Origin: Methylophaga sp.
GTDB taxonomy: Bacteria; Pseudomonadota; Gammaproteobacteria; Nitrosococcales; Methylophagaceae
Length of the DNA: 56,921 nt
Assembly: GCF_030651745.1 (NCBI RefSeq)
Contig: NZ_JAUSCC010000076.1
Span: forward strand, 1-56,921
Direction: 5' to 3'
The notes beneath the pieces were generated by a model. The model saw nothing but the letters and a program-made list of their open reading frames with translations, ran no database searches and was not told the origin of the DNA. The translations under genes and the position numbers were made by a program. Positions 35,981-45,158 of the stretch are shown here, one piece after another (within the stretch, counting starts at the first letter, position 1; the number at the start of each line of letters is the position of its first letter).

Positions 35981-36814
35981 ATGCGTCATTCCCGTTCAAT
36001 TATTACTGCAAGTATCATTATTGCCATTGCTGTTTTTGTTGTGGCAGCTGTTTCATCTTTTATATCTGGCAGCAGTGATCATTATGATCGTCCAAGCTCT
36101 CCAGCGGAGGTGATTGAAAAAATGACCGAAGCTGTTGAGTCGACAATGGATTCAACAGAGTCTGAAGCCACAGCAGAGTCCAGCGAACAGCTTTCTGCAG
36201 CGGCTCAGCAAGAAGCAGAAGCATTGGAAAGCCGCACTCAGGAAGAAGTCGTAGATAATGCAAACGAAGCGGTAGAGTCGGCCATTGAAGCCGCACAGGA
36301 AACCAGCCAAAGCGTTACTGAGCGTGCAAATGAAGCGATTGCTGCAGCCGAAAATGCGGCTGCCGAAGGTCGCGCTGAGGCCGAAGCAAGACTGGAGGAA
36401 GTTACTAAAGAAGCAGGAATTTCTGAAGAACCTGCTGCGGCTGCAGCACCGGCACAGTCAAAAAATCATACTGTTACTGCTCAAGGCCTGATTTACGAAC
36501 CATTAGTGGTAACTATTGCTCCGGGTGATTCAGTCTCATGGACTAATATGAGTACACATAATACGGAATCACTGGAAGGTTTGATTCCGGAAGGTACTGA
36601 AATGTGGATTTCGGCGATGAGTGAAAACTACAGCCGTACTTTTACTCAAGAAGGCATCTATATTTATAAATGCACTCCACATTTTGGTGCTGGAATGGGC
36701 GGTGCAATTATTGTGGGTAACCCGGTAAATCTTGAACAAATCAAAAGCTTTGATGCTAAAGGTGCAACTCGTCGCTTAGTGAATCGAGCTATTCAAGCCG
36801 CTGAAGCCATGTAA
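35981..36814 (+). CDS. Membrane-tethered pseudoazurin with long coiled-coil stalk
   Basis: The 277-residue protein has an N-terminal membrane anchor (about residues 7-29), an Ala/Glu/Gln/Ser-rich stalk of about 130 residues likely to form coiled coil (about 40-165), and a C-terminal pseudoazurin domain (about 168-277). The copper ligands are complete: His in STHNTES and Cys/His/Met in CTPHFGAGM. The domain closely resembles the soluble paralogue at 32026, including the C-terminal helices. The start at 35981 is set by GGAGAG upstream; the frame runs open nine codons further. A strong terminator follows. This arrangement is not one I know from characterised pseudoazurins. Confidence 0.88.
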   Translation: MRHSRSIITASIIIAIAVFVVAAVSSFISGSSDHYDRPSSPAEVIEKMTEAVESTMDSTESEATAESSEQLSAAAQQEAEALESRTQEEVVDNANEAVESAIEAAQETSQSVTERANEAIAAAENAAAEGRAEAEARLEEVTKEAGISEEPAAAAAPAQSKNHTVTAQGLIYEPLVVTIAPGDSVSWTNMSTHNTESLEGLIPEGTEMWISAMSENYSRTFTQEGIYIYKCTPHFGAGMGGAIIVGNPVNLEQIKSFDAKGATRRLVNRAIQAAEAM

Positions 36815-36820
36815 AAATTT

Positions 36821-36849
36821 TCCCCCGGTTTTCGCCGGGGGATTTTTTT
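36821..36849 (+). terminator. Strong Rho-independent terminator after tethered pseudoazurin
   Basis: TCCCCCGG pairs perfectly with CCGGGGGA across a TTTTCG loop, followed by seven Ts and preceded by As that extend the stem. It begins six bases after the stop codon. Confidence 0.93.
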
Positions 36850-37025
36850 GTCCGAAATTCATCGCCAGGTTAGCGCTTTTGCATTCATTAAATTTGCGTA
36901 ATGTTTTTATTTTCAAAGACTTATAAAGCACATTAAGCTTTTTTCTGTGGAACACTAACACCTTTTGAATTTTTGCTGTATTCTTGCACGCTTCCTGACC
37001 GGTTAAGCTTTAACCATCAGGTCGC

Positions 37026-37102
37026 GGAGCGGTAGTTCAGTTGGTTAGAATGCTGGCCTGTCACGCCGGAGGTCGCGGGTTCGAGTCCCGTCCGCTCCGC
37101 CA
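37026..37102 (+). tRNA. tRNA-Asp (anticodon GTC)
   Basis: The 77-base sequence folds as a standard cloverleaf: acceptor stem GGAGCGG with CCGCTCC, D arm GTTCAGTTGGTTAGAAT, anticodon stem CTGGC/GCCGG with loop CTGTCAC (anticodon GTC at 37060-37062), T arm GCGGGTTCGAGTCCCGT, discriminator G and an encoded CCA. It is very close to E. coli tRNA-Asp. It stands alone between the copper-protein region and the second RND operon. No integrase or repeated 3' end suggests an integrated element. Confidence 0.98.
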
Positions 37103-37124
37103 TTTTTATGGAAGACCTTCCCAT

Positions 37125-40100
37125 CTAAGTAAGTGCTGTCTGGTTATCAAATTTGTTTCGATCTTTAATGGAATGAAACAGGTGATACACCAGAGGAACC
37201 AGTAACAAACTCACCATCATCGAAAAACTCAATCCCCAGACCACGGCTATTGCCAATGGTTGTAACATTTCAGAACCTTCACCAAACCCAATCGCCAGTG
37301 GCACCATACCCATCACGGTACTTAATGTGGTCATTAAAATAGGTCGCAGACGTAATCTCACTGCTTCAATAACCGCTTCGGTTAAGTCATTATTATGGCG
37401 ACGTTCTAACTCAATATAATTCACCAGCAGAATCGCATTATTCACCACTATGCCTATTAACATGATAGTGCCAAGCCAAATCGGCATCGATAACGGCAGA
37501 TCAATCCAATAAATTCCCATCGCCACCCCGATAGCAGCAAATGGCACACTTAATAAAATAATGACCGGGTTTAGCAGCGACTCATATTGGATGGCCATCA
37601 CTACCAATACCAGAAATAACGCCAGCCCGAGCAAAATCAGGTTTTGATTTTGTTGTTGTTCAAGCGCTTCTCTTTGACCACCATCGTAGATGGTATAACC
37701 GGTTGGTAAATCGATTTCCTGACGCATTTGATCCAGTTGGATGAGCGCTTCACCCAACGTAGCACCATCCGCCAGGGCCGCAGATAACTCAACAATTCGC
37801 ATCTGATTTTCTCGACGAATCCGTGAAGGTGTATCAAGCAGTGAAATTTCGGCGACATCACCGAGGTAGAGCGGTGTGCTCCCATCTGCCGAAGGAAAGA
37901 GAATGATAGAACGTAATGCCTGTGGGTTATTCATTTCTTCCTGAGGAAGCCTCAGACGAATATCGTAAGAACGATTACCTTCGAGGAAATCACTGATAAC
38001 CCGCCCCTGCAAAGCCGTTTGAGCGGCATCAGCAAGATCCTGCATATCCAAGCCAAGTTCCTGAGCTCTATCGCGGTTCAGCTTAATGGAAATTTCAAAG
38101 CGCTCATCTTCTGCCGAATGCTCAACATTTGTCAGTAGTGGAATCTGTCGCATTTTATCGGCGATTTCATCGGCAACAGTTTTCATTACTGCGAAATCCT
38201 CGCCTTGTAACCGCAAACTGATATCTTCATCACCACTATGAGTGCGTAATCCACGAATACCGCGCTGGAAGAGAAAGACCCGTAAACCGGCAATCTGCAA
38301 TTCATCAATTTGTTTACGAATATCTTTTATCCATTCCTGACTGGAAATATCCCGTTGATCGGCAGGAACCAGTTCGATGGTCATTTCTGCGCGGCTTGGT
38401 TCCTCACGTTGAGAACGGCCAAAGACACTGCCTCCGACCAGGGTAAAAATAGTTTTAGTTTCAGCTTTGGCATCCATAATCTGTTCGATACGCTGGACAT
38501 TACTATCCATTTCATCAACAGAGATACCGGGGTCAGAAACCATCCGCACCTCAATACGACCATCATCGATATTCGGCAGCAAAATCTGATTACCACTGGT
38601 AAAGATGGGCAGACTAACGGCAAATCCACCAATAAATAACGCAATGATAAGCAGTTTGATTTTGAGGAAAAAGCGAATGACTTTGCCATAGCCGAGCTGT
38701 AAAAATCCGATCAAGCCATCCATCATTTTACGAACAGGGTTGTTGCTGATTTGAGTGACCTTGGCGGCATAGGCGGGCACTAAGGTGAGGGCAATCACCA
38801 TGGAGGCAAAAATAGCTGCAGAAATGGTAAAGATTAATTCACTGAACAACAGTCCGGTTAATCCACCGATAAACAGAAATGGCAGGATGGCTGCAAGATT
38901 GGTAGAGGTTGAAGCGACAATGGGCCCATTCACTTCTGCAGCAGCATGGGTGCCGGCTTCTAAAGGCTTTTCATGTTTGCATTGATGGCGATAGATGTTT
39001 TCCAGCATAACAATGGTGTTATCCACCAGCATGCCCACTCCTAATGCCAAACCACCAAGCGTCATGATATTAAGTGTCAGCCCGCCCAGGCCCATTAATA
39101 TAAAGGTGAATAGAATGGCAATTGGGATGGCACTGCCAATGATTAAAGTACGCCGTAAGTTACCCAGGAACAGATATACCACCAGCATGGCCAGGACACC
39201 GCCACTAATCGCCGCCGTTGCAGCATTTTTCAGCGACTGCTTGATGTACACCGATTGATCGGTCACTGCAGTCACATTAATACCGGGGGGGATGACATTC
39301 TGTTCTTCAAGCCAGATAAGTTGGCGTTTCACCACATCAACGACATTATTGGTATTAGCATTTGGTTGTTTTTGAATGGCTAATTTGATGCCGCTGATGC
39401 CATTGGCCCGGATCCGTAGTCTCTCATCCTCACTGCTGTCCACAACCTTGGCTACTTCATGTAATTTGATGATGTTGTTTTCAGAGCGGCCTATTGGCAG
39501 TTGACGGATCGCTTCGACAGAATTTAATCGACCTCCAATCCGCCCGGTGATTTCGCTGCCCGGCATCTGCAATCGACCAATTGCAATATCATCGTTGGCT
39601 TTCTGAATGCTATCAACGATATTCCGGTAGCTTAATCCCATTGCAGCCAAACGTTGCTGGTCGGGAATGATTTGAATTTCACGTTCAACACCACCGCCAA
39701 TCTCTGCCGCCGCAACGCCAGGCAGATTAATAAACCATTTACTCAGCACATCGTCGGTCCAGGTTCGCAGATCGACTAATGCCATCAAATCAGAGCTGAC
39801 GACAAATTCAATGACCGGTATTTGCGAAGGGTCACGTTTGAATATTTCTGGTGGTTGAATAGAGGCCGGTAGCTGGGTTTTGGCTCGATCCAGTCGGGTA
39901 CTGGCATCTCTAAGCGCTACATCAATGTCTTTGCCGTAATCGAAGGTAATATCGATTTCAACAATGCCCAGATCGGTGGAGGATTGAACATTTAACGCAT
40001 CTTCGGTTATCGCAAGCTGTTCCTCGACAAACCGCGTGACCTGATCTTCCATAACCGTCGCCGGCACCCCTTCATCCAGAATGCGAATGCGGATATCGGG

Positions 40101-40241
40101 ATAGATGATTTGAGGCAGCAAATCTATCGCCAGGCGGCTTAGAACAGCCAAACCAAGCACAATAACGGTCATGGCAATCATCGATACGCCGATAGGGTGT
40201 TTTATCGACCATGCCGCGAGGCCGCCACCTTGAATTCTCAT
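37125..40241 (-). CDS. RND efflux transporter, inner-membrane pump subunit (second system)
   Basis: This is a 1038-residue RND permease distinct from the one at 25823. Twelve membrane helices and two large loops are expected. The helix-4 relay reads GVGMLVDNTIVMLENIYRHQ, again Asp-Asn. IDITFDYGKDIDVALRDAST in the first porter region and the C-terminal LRPILMTTLSTVMGMVPLA are typical of HAE1-type pumps. It overlaps its lipoprotein adaptor gene by four bases. No outer-membrane channel is present nearby. The substrate is unknown; the nearby copper proteins do not make it a copper pump, since the methionine-rich features of CusA are not apparent. Confidence 0.92.
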   Translation of the reverse strand: MRIQGGGLAAWSIKHPIGVSMIAMTVIVLGLAVLSRLAIDLLPQIIYPDIRIRILDEGVPATVMEDQVTRFVEEQLAITEDALNVQSSTDLGIVEIDITFDYGKDIDVALRDASTRLDRAKTQLPASIQPPEIFKRDPSQIPVIEFVVSSDLMALVDLRTWTDDVLSKWFINLPGVAAAEIGGGVEREIQIIPDQQRLAAMGLSYRNIVDSIQKANDDIAIGRLQMPGSEITGRIGGRLNSVEAIRQLPIGRSENNIIKLHEVAKVVDSSEDERLRIRANGISGIKLAIQKQPNANTNNVVDVVKRQLIWLEEQNVIPPGINVTAVTDQSVYIKQSLKNAATAAISGGVLAMLVVYLFLGNLRRTLIIGSAIPIAILFTFILMGLGGLTLNIMTLGGLALGVGMLVDNTIVMLENIYRHQCKHEKPLEAGTHAAAEVNGPIVASTSTNLAAILPFLFIGGLTGLLFSELIFTISAAIFASMVIALTLVPAYAAKVTQISNNPVRKMMDGLIGFLQLGYGKVIRFFLKIKLLIIALFIGGFAVSLPIFTSGNQILLPNIDDGRIEVRMVSDPGISVDEMDSNVQRIEQIMDAKAETKTIFTLVGGSVFGRSQREEPSRAEMTIELVPADQRDISSQEWIKDIRKQIDELQIAGLRVFLFQRGIRGLRTHSGDEDISLRLQGEDFAVMKTVADEIADKMRQIPLLTNVEHSAEDERFEISIKLNRDRAQELGLDMQDLADAAQTALQGRVISDFLEGNRSYDIRLRLPQEEMNNPQALRSIILFPSADGSTPLYLGDVAEISLLDTPSRIRRENQMRIVELSAALADGATLGEALIQLDQMRQEIDLPTGYTIYDGGQREALEQQQNQNLILLGLALFLVLVVMAIQYESLLNPVIILLSVPFAAIGVAMGIYWIDLPLSMPIWLGTIMLIGIVVNNAILLVNYIELERRHNNDLTEAVIEAVRLRLRPILMTTLSTVMGMVPLAIGFGEGSEMLQPLAIAVVWGLSFSMMVSLLLVPLVYHLFHSIKDRNKFDNQTALT

Positions 40242-41335
40242 GGCGTATTCTCAATATCCATCAATGGTTGCTGTTCTCTCGCTGGCGGTGGGTTAACGAT
40301 TTTGACTTCTTTGTTATCACGAAGATTGGTAAATCCCCGGATCACGACTAACTCGCCACCTTCCAAACCATCTAAAATTTCTATTTGATCACCAATTTCA
40401 AGACCGGTGGTGACAGGAGCGACCCGCACTTGATTGTTTGCATCAACAATAAACACATATTCATCTTCAACGGAGCGACGCAAAGCAATAAACGGCACTA
40501 ACAGTCTTTTGGCCTGCTGACTGGTCAGTGTGACCCGAACAAATTGACCTGCCCGGGCACCCTCCGGAACTGGAGACAAGGCTATTTCAACTGTGCCTGT
40601 GCGTGTTAATGGATTAATATCCGGATAGATTCGACTGATTTTACCCGTCAGCGGTTGGTGATCACTTTTACCGAGTCGCAGAGCATCGATCTGAATACTG
40701 ACTTCATCGCCAACCTGTAAATTATTCAATAGCAGTTCAGAAAGCTGGACTTCAGTAATCAATGTTTGCTGATCGGCAATCGTCATTAAATGAGAATAGC
40801 GCTCTGCAATATTGCCTGGTTCAGTATTACGATGGGTTACTACGCCAGATATTGGTGAACGGATAATGAAATAGGAGAGGCGAGTCTGCAGCGCTTCCTG
40901 CTCTGCTTCAGCAACAGCCAGCTCGGTTTCGATACGGGTTAATTCGTTTTGCGTTGTCAGTTTGCGGGCAACCAGATCCTTGATTTGTGCCAGATCGGTT
41001 GCAGACTTTCGGGTTAAGGCTTGAGCACGAGTAAGTTGGGAGCGCAGTAATCGATCATCCAGTCTGGCGATAATCTGGCCTTTCTCAACACGATCTCCTT
41101 CAAAAAACGGTAACTCTGCGATTTGACCTTCTTCCTGATTAAAGATCTGAATTTCCTGAAGGGCTCTTAAACTGCCATTGCGTTCTCTGGTAACAGAAAT
41201 ATCTTTTACTTCGGCCTGAATGACTTCGACCAGATGGGGTTTAATTTGCGTTGTTGCCGTTGGTCTATCACGCTCACACCCTGTAAGGCTCAAAGCAGTA
41301 AGCAGCAGAGCTGACCATAATAGTTGTTGCTTCAT
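40238..41335 (-). CDS. RND efflux adaptor lipoprotein (second system)
   Basis: The 365-residue adaptor has a lipobox LTGC (Cys19) after the hydrophobic ALLLTALS core. Lipoyl halves (FEGDRVEKGQIIARLDD and IIRSPISGVVTHRNTEPGNI) flank a helical hairpin (about 85-150), followed by beta-barrel and membrane-proximal domains. It precedes and overlaps the pump gene (ATGA). The 105 bases between its start and the HAD gene hold no clear terminator or promoter that I can assign. Confidence 0.9.
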   Translation of the reverse strand: MKQQLLWSALLLTALSLTGCERDRPTATTQIKPHLVEVIQAEVKDISVTRERNGSLRALQEIQIFNQEEGQIAELPFFEGDRVEKGQIIARLDDRLLRSQLTRAQALTRKSATDLAQIKDLVARKLTTQNELTRIETELAVAEAEQEALQTRLSYFIIRSPISGVVTHRNTEPGNIAERYSHLMTIADQQTLITEVQLSELLLNNLQVGDEVSIQIDALRLGKSDHQPLTGKISRIYPDINPLTRTGTVEIALSPVPEGARAGQFVRVTLTSQQAKRLLVPFIALRRSVEDEYVFIVDANNQVRVAPVTTGLEIGDQIEILDGLEGGELVVIRGFTNLRDNKEVKIVNPPPAREQQPLMDIENTP

Positions 41336-41440
41336 CTGAAAGAGTTATCTCGAATAAAGGAGTAGAGCCAGGGACAGGAGTATTTTTGTCTTTTTATGGG
41401 CAATTTTCCTATCCCTTAGTTCCTGATCGATGTTATCCGA

Positions 41441-42196
41441 TCAATGTGTCAGATTATGTAAAGACGGGGTTCCCAGTGTAGTGATGCGTGGATGCTGCAT
41501 GGCCTGTTGTTTGTCTGCAGCCGTGTTATAACCCCAGTTCGCGAAAAATAATTTAACGGCTGATAATGATGGCGTTTGGCTAACATCCAGCAATGTGGGC
41601 AGTCGATCTTCAACAAAAAAAATGGTCGTAGCGGGGTGTAACCGTTGCAGATCTTCCAGGATTTGTGGTTTTTTTAATTGGCGATCCAGACCATAAATTT
41701 GTTGCGGCAGTATCTCTATCCGATTAGCTGACAGGATCTCTGTCACAAAGCGCTCTTGTTTGGTGGTAATGACAAAGCGTTGCTGCAACGGGATTTTCTG
41801 TAAAAAATCTGTCACCCCAGGATAAAGCGGATTCATCTTTATCCAGCCTGGAAGATCGGTTTTAATCCAGTTATCCCGGTATTCACCAAACTGTTTTTTT
41901 AAATTTGCGACTGATAAGTTATCTCGCAGCAGAATAAACTCTATCTGCTTGGCAAAATCATCAATTAACAGAGCTGTGGGTTTGCCTTCGAATAATAACC
42001 GGCAAATTAAAATGGCCTCAAAGCCGGTTTCCATAACGGGTCTGACAAGGCGAAAGTTGCTGATGATATGCTCAGGCATTTGAGTGGGCATATCGGGCCA
42101 AATATGGCTTGCTACTTGCCAGCCACTGAGTCCGGTTTCAATAGCGCTATCGCAGATAACACCATCAAAATCGAGAGCAAATAAACTTTGCTGCAT
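41441..42196 (-). CDS. HAD-superfamily phosphatase-like hydrolase
   Basis: The 251-residue protein has the four HAD motifs: FALDFDGVICDS (nucleophile and acid/base Asp), VITTKQER (Thr), the lysine in LDRQLKKPQ, and FFVEDRLPTL (metal-binding acids). The helical cap lies between motifs I and II. It is similar in outline to phosphoglycolate phosphatase-like enzymes, but the substrate is not readable. I chose the ATG at 42196; an upstream TTG at 42214 would overlap the DUF3012 gene. It is the last gene of the reverse-strand pyr block. Confidence 0.82.
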   Translation of the reverse strand: MQQSLFALDFDGVICDSAIETGLSGWQVASHIWPDMPTQMPEHIISNFRLVRPVMETGFEAILICRLLFEGKPTALLIDDFAKQIEFILLRDNLSVANLKKQFGEYRDNWIKTDLPGWIKMNPLYPGVTDFLQKIPLQQRFVITTKQERFVTEILSANRIEILPQQIYGLDRQLKKPQILEDLQRLHPATTIFFVEDRLPTLLDVSQTPSLSAVKLFFANWGYNTAADKQQAMQHPRITTLGTPSLHNLTH

Positions 42197-42201
42197 CACT
42201 G

Positions 42202-42366
42202 TCAGAGCAAGCAATGCTCGGCATAGGAGCCTGCTTCATTCGCAGTCCAGTCGCCTTTGGGTTTTTCTTTCATATGAACACACCAGGCATCTGAGCCAAC
42301 TTCAGGGGTACAAGCTGAAAACAGCAGGGTGAATAACCCAATAGCTAACAAACGCTGAATATTCAT
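42202..42366 (-). CDS. DUF3012-type small lipoprotein
   Basis: The 54-residue protein has a lipoprotein signal peptide with lipobox FSAC (Cys19). The mature part is short, CTPEVGSDAWCVHMKEKPKG to NEAGSYAEHCLL, matching the DUF3012 family of unknown function. Two further cysteines (in AWCVHM and EHCLL) may form a disulfide. The ATG at 42366 has a CGGAG site; the longer open frame to 42456 overlaps pyrC' and is not used. It is likely transcribed with pyrC', 17 bases upstream. Confidence 0.82.
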   Translation of the reverse strand: MNIQRLLAIGLFTLLFSACTPEVGSDAWCVHMKEKPKGDWTANEAGSYAEHCLL

Positions 42367-42383
42367 TTTATGACTCCGTGAAG

Positions 42384-43667
42384 TTATTTGGCCGAGCGTT
42401 GATAAACGACTTTGCCCTGAAATAGGGTATGGCTGACTTGATGCTGAAACAGCCATCCGCCAAACGGACTATTTTTTCCGGCACTGATAAATGAAGAAGG
42501 CTGACAGTCATATTGCACATCCGCATCAATAATGCAGATATCTGCACTGGCACCGACTTTGAGCTGCCCTGCATCAATACCCAAAATCGCGGCGGGTTGA
42601 CAGGTCAAACTGGCGATTGCTTGGTGCAAGGTAATTTCATCATCTTCAACCAGCTTCAAAGTTAATGGTAGTAGTGTTTCCAAGGCTGACATGCCGGGCG
42701 TGGTTTCGGCAAATGGACCTAATTTGGCATCGGCATCCAAGGGTTGATGATGGGAAGAGACGGCTTGGATAACCCCATCGCGTAAACCTTGTTTGAGTTG
42801 TTCGCGATCCCGAACGCCACGCAGCGGCGGCATAACATGACTGAAACTGTCGTAATTACCCAAATCATGTTCGCACAGATGCAGATGATGAGCACTGACA
42901 TCTGCCGTAACGGGTAAGCCACGTTCTTGTGCTTCGCGGATCAACTTGACTGCTTTACCAGTGGATAGACTATGAAAGTGAGCGCGTACTCCGGTTTGTT
43001 CGATAAGAATCAAATCACGGCTGACGGCGATGGTTTCGGCGCTTTCAGGAATTCCAGATAAGCCAAGGCGAGCACTGACCGTACCTTCATGTACACAGCC
43101 TTGTTTTTGCAGCCAGGGATCAGCAGCGTTGATAAATACGGTCAAATCCAATGTGGCGGCATATTCGAGGGCGCGTCGCCAGACGACAGTGTTTTTGATT
43201 TCGGACACGCCATTGCTGACACCGACACAGCCAGCTGCTTTAAGTGCGGCCATTTCAGCCAGCAATTCGCCATTCAGTTTTTGTGTCAAAGCTCCAACGG
43301 TAAGCACCATTGTCCGACCGGCTTTTTTGGCCCGATCTTCAATTAATTCCACTACAGCGGGATTATCAATAACGGGATCGGTATCGGGCGGAACAGTCAA
43401 AGTAGTAATGCCGCCAGCAACGGCAGCACGGGTTTCACTTTCAATCGTTGCAGTGTGTTCCTGACCGGGTTCACGTAATCTGGCACTTAGATCAACCAGG
43501 CCGGGACAGACGATTTTATTGTAGGCATCAATCTCAATATCGGCATCAAAACCGGGAAAATCTTCTGCGATAGCAACAATAAGCCCGTTATCAATATAGA
43601 CATTGTGATCAATATCCAGCTGGCTGGCAGGATCAATGACTCGACCATTTTGAATACAAATCTTCAT
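42384..43667 (-). CDS. pyrC': Non-catalytic dihydroorotase-like subunit PyrC' of aspartate transcarbamoylase
   Basis: The 427-residue protein is a class I dihydroorotase homologue whose metal site is lost. The usual HxH of the motif is replaced: PGLVDLSARLREPGQEH has Ser and Arg where the two histidines should be. Later metal positions are also changed (FINAADPW). In Pseudomonas such an inactive PyrC' holds PyrB in a dodecamer and is needed for its assembly, so the same scaffold role is likely here. A catalytic dihydroorotase must be elsewhere. It overlaps pyrB by one base (TAATG). Confidence 0.92.
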   Translation of the reverse strand: MKICIQNGRVIDPASQLDIDHNVYIDNGLIVAIAEDFPGFDADIEIDAYNKIVCPGLVDLSARLREPGQEHTATIESETRAAVAGGITTLTVPPDTDPVIDNPAVVELIEDRAKKAGRTMVLTVGALTQKLNGELLAEMAALKAAGCVGVSNGVSEIKNTVVWRRALEYAATLDLTVFINAADPWLQKQGCVHEGTVSARLGLSGIPESAETIAVSRDLILIEQTGVRAHFHSLSTGKAVKLIREAQERGLPVTADVSAHHLHLCEHDLGNYDSFSHVMPPLRGVRDREQLKQGLRDGVIQAVSSHHQPLDADAKLGPFAETTPGMSALETLLPLTLKLVEDDEITLHQAIASLTCQPAAILGIDAGQLKVGASADICIIDADVQYDCQPSSFISAGKNSPFGGWLFQHQVSHTLFQGKVVYQRSAK

Positions 43668-44638
43668 TATTCGATCTCTGCCTGTTCTGATTGACTGGCT
43701 AGTGCCATGGACATGACGGCCATACGAATAGCAATTCCGTGAGTGACCTGTTCGAGGATAACCGATTGAGGTCCATCAGCCACTGAAGAGGCAATTTCTA
43801 CACCGCGATTAATTGGACCAGGGTGCATAACAATGGCATCCGGTTTGGCATATTTCAGCTTTTCTTCGGTCAGTCCGTAATAGCGGAAATATTCACGGGC
43901 ACTCGGCAGCAAAGCGCCTTGCATCCGTTCCAGTTGTAAACGCAACGTGATGATCACATCGACGTCCTTCAGACCCGAAGTCATATCGTGATAAACGTGT
44001 ACGCCCAGTGTATGGCTATCTCGGGGTAATAATGTCTGTGGCCCAATAACCCGGATCTCACCTACGCCCAGAGTCGCTAATGCCTGTATTTGGGAGCGCG
44101 CTACCCGCGAATGCAAAAGATCACCGATGATAGCCACCCGTAAGTTGGCAAAATCCTGTTTATGACGGCGGATAGTAAACATGTCGAGCATTGCCTGGGT
44201 GGGATGTGCATGACAGCCATCGCCGGCGTTGATAACACTGACATGTGGTGCAACATGTTGAGCGATAAACTCAGCCGCACCACTTTGATTATGGCGAACC
44301 ACAAACATATCAGTGTGCATGGCTTCGAGATTATGCAATGTGTCGAGCAGGCTTTCGCCTTTGGAGGTGGCAGAGGTGCTGATATTAAAGTTCATCACAT
44401 CAGCTGACAGCCGTTTAGCGGCAAGTTCAAAAGTAGAGCGGGTGCGTGTGCTGTTCTCAAAAAACAGATTGATGATGGTTTTACCGCGTAACAGCGGGAC
44501 TTTTTTTACCTGGCGGTGACTGATGCTGGAAAACTGCTCAGCTCGATCCATGATTTCCGTTAACAGCGGGCGTTTCAGACCTTCAATTGTCAGAAAATGC
44601 CGGAGCTGGCCACTCTCTGTCAGTTGATTACTCTGCAT
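43667..44638 (-). CDS. pyrB: Aspartate carbamoyltransferase catalytic chain
   Basis: PyrB joins carbamoyl phosphate and aspartate in pyrimidine synthesis. The 323-residue protein has the carbamoyl-phosphate motif [19 protein letters not shown], the [12 protein letters not shown] region and [12 protein letters not shown] near the end. The ATG at 44638 has an AGGAG site and lies ten bases inside pyrR, so the two are coupled. The open frame extends 13 codons further upstream but without support. It is followed directly by pyrC', as in Pseudomonas. Confidence 0.97.
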   Translation of the reverse strand: MQSNQLTESGQLRHFLTIEGLKRPLLTEIMDRAEQFSSISHRQVKKVPLLRGKTIINLFFENSTRTRSTFELAAKRLSADVMNFNISTSATSKGESLLDTLHNLEAMHTDMFVVRHNQSGAAEFIAQHVAPHVSVINAGDGCHAHPTQAMLDMFTIRRHKQDFANLRVAIIGDLLHSRVARSQIQALATLGVGEIRVIGPQTLLPRDSHTLGVHVYHDMTSGLKDVDVIITLRLQLERMQGALLPSAREYFRYYGLTEEKLKYAKPDAIVMHPGPINRGVEIASSVADGPQSVILEQVTHGIAIRMAVMSMALASQSEQAEIE

Positions 44639-45158
44639 ATGCCGCTCCTGCAGCGCGTACTTCCAGTTGCAAACCATCTTTATTGCGTAACTTCAAATGT
44701 TGATTCCGCGGCAAAATCACGGAGGCTCCGACAATATCTGGACGGATGGGTAATTCACGACCATCCCGCTCAATCAGTACTGCCAAGGTCACGCTGGCCG
44801 GACGGCCATAATCAAAAATCTCATTCAAAGCTGCTCTGGTGGTGCGGCCACTGTAAAAAATATCGTCCACCAACAGCAGATGACGATTATCGACTTCAAA
44901 AGGCAGGTCGGAAGGGGAAACCTGCGGGTGCATGCCGATGCGGGTGAAGTCATCGCGATAATAGGCAATATTCAATGTGCCCAGTGGCGCATCAAAAAAG
45001 TCTTCTCCAAGAATATTCTGCAAGGCTTTTGCTACCCATACTCCACCGGTATGAATCCCCACCAACAGAGGATCTTTATCGGCGAGTTCCTCGCGTATGG
45101 TTTCAGCCATCTCTTCGAGCAGGTTTTGAATTTCCGCTGATGTTTTGGGCATTGTCAT
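44628..45158 (-). CDS. pyrR: PyrR bifunctional regulator / uracil phosphoribosyltransferase
   Basis: PyrR has the type I phosphoribosyltransferase fold. The PRPP loop reads [20 protein letters not shown], and [16 protein letters not shown] gives the other PRPP contact. In Firmicutes PyrR controls attenuation by binding pyr mRNA; in gammaproteobacteria the role is less certain. I chose the ATG at 45158, whose ATGA overlaps the ruvX stop (176 residues); an ATG at 45173 is also possible. It lies between ruvX and pyrB. Confidence 0.93.
   Translation of the reverse strand: MTMPKTSAEIQNLLEEMAETIREELADKDPLLVGIHTGGVWVAKALQNILGEDFFDAPLGTLNIAYYRDDFTRIGMHPQVSPSDLPFEVDNRHLLLVDDIFYSGRTTRAALNEIFDYGRPASVTLAVLIERDGRELPIRPDIVGASVILPRNQHLKLRNKDGLQLEVRAAGAAYAE

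Noticed and set aside
37026..37102. tRNA-Asp as an integration site of a mobile element
   Set aside because: No integrase, no repeated tRNA 3' end and no phage or plasmid genes follow; the neighbour is an ordinary RND operon.
37125..41335. Cus-type copper efflux system, suggested by nearby copper proteins
   Set aside because: The pump lacks visible CusA-like methionine features, and there is no CusF, CusC or copper-sensing regulator; it is kept as an RND system of unknown substrate.
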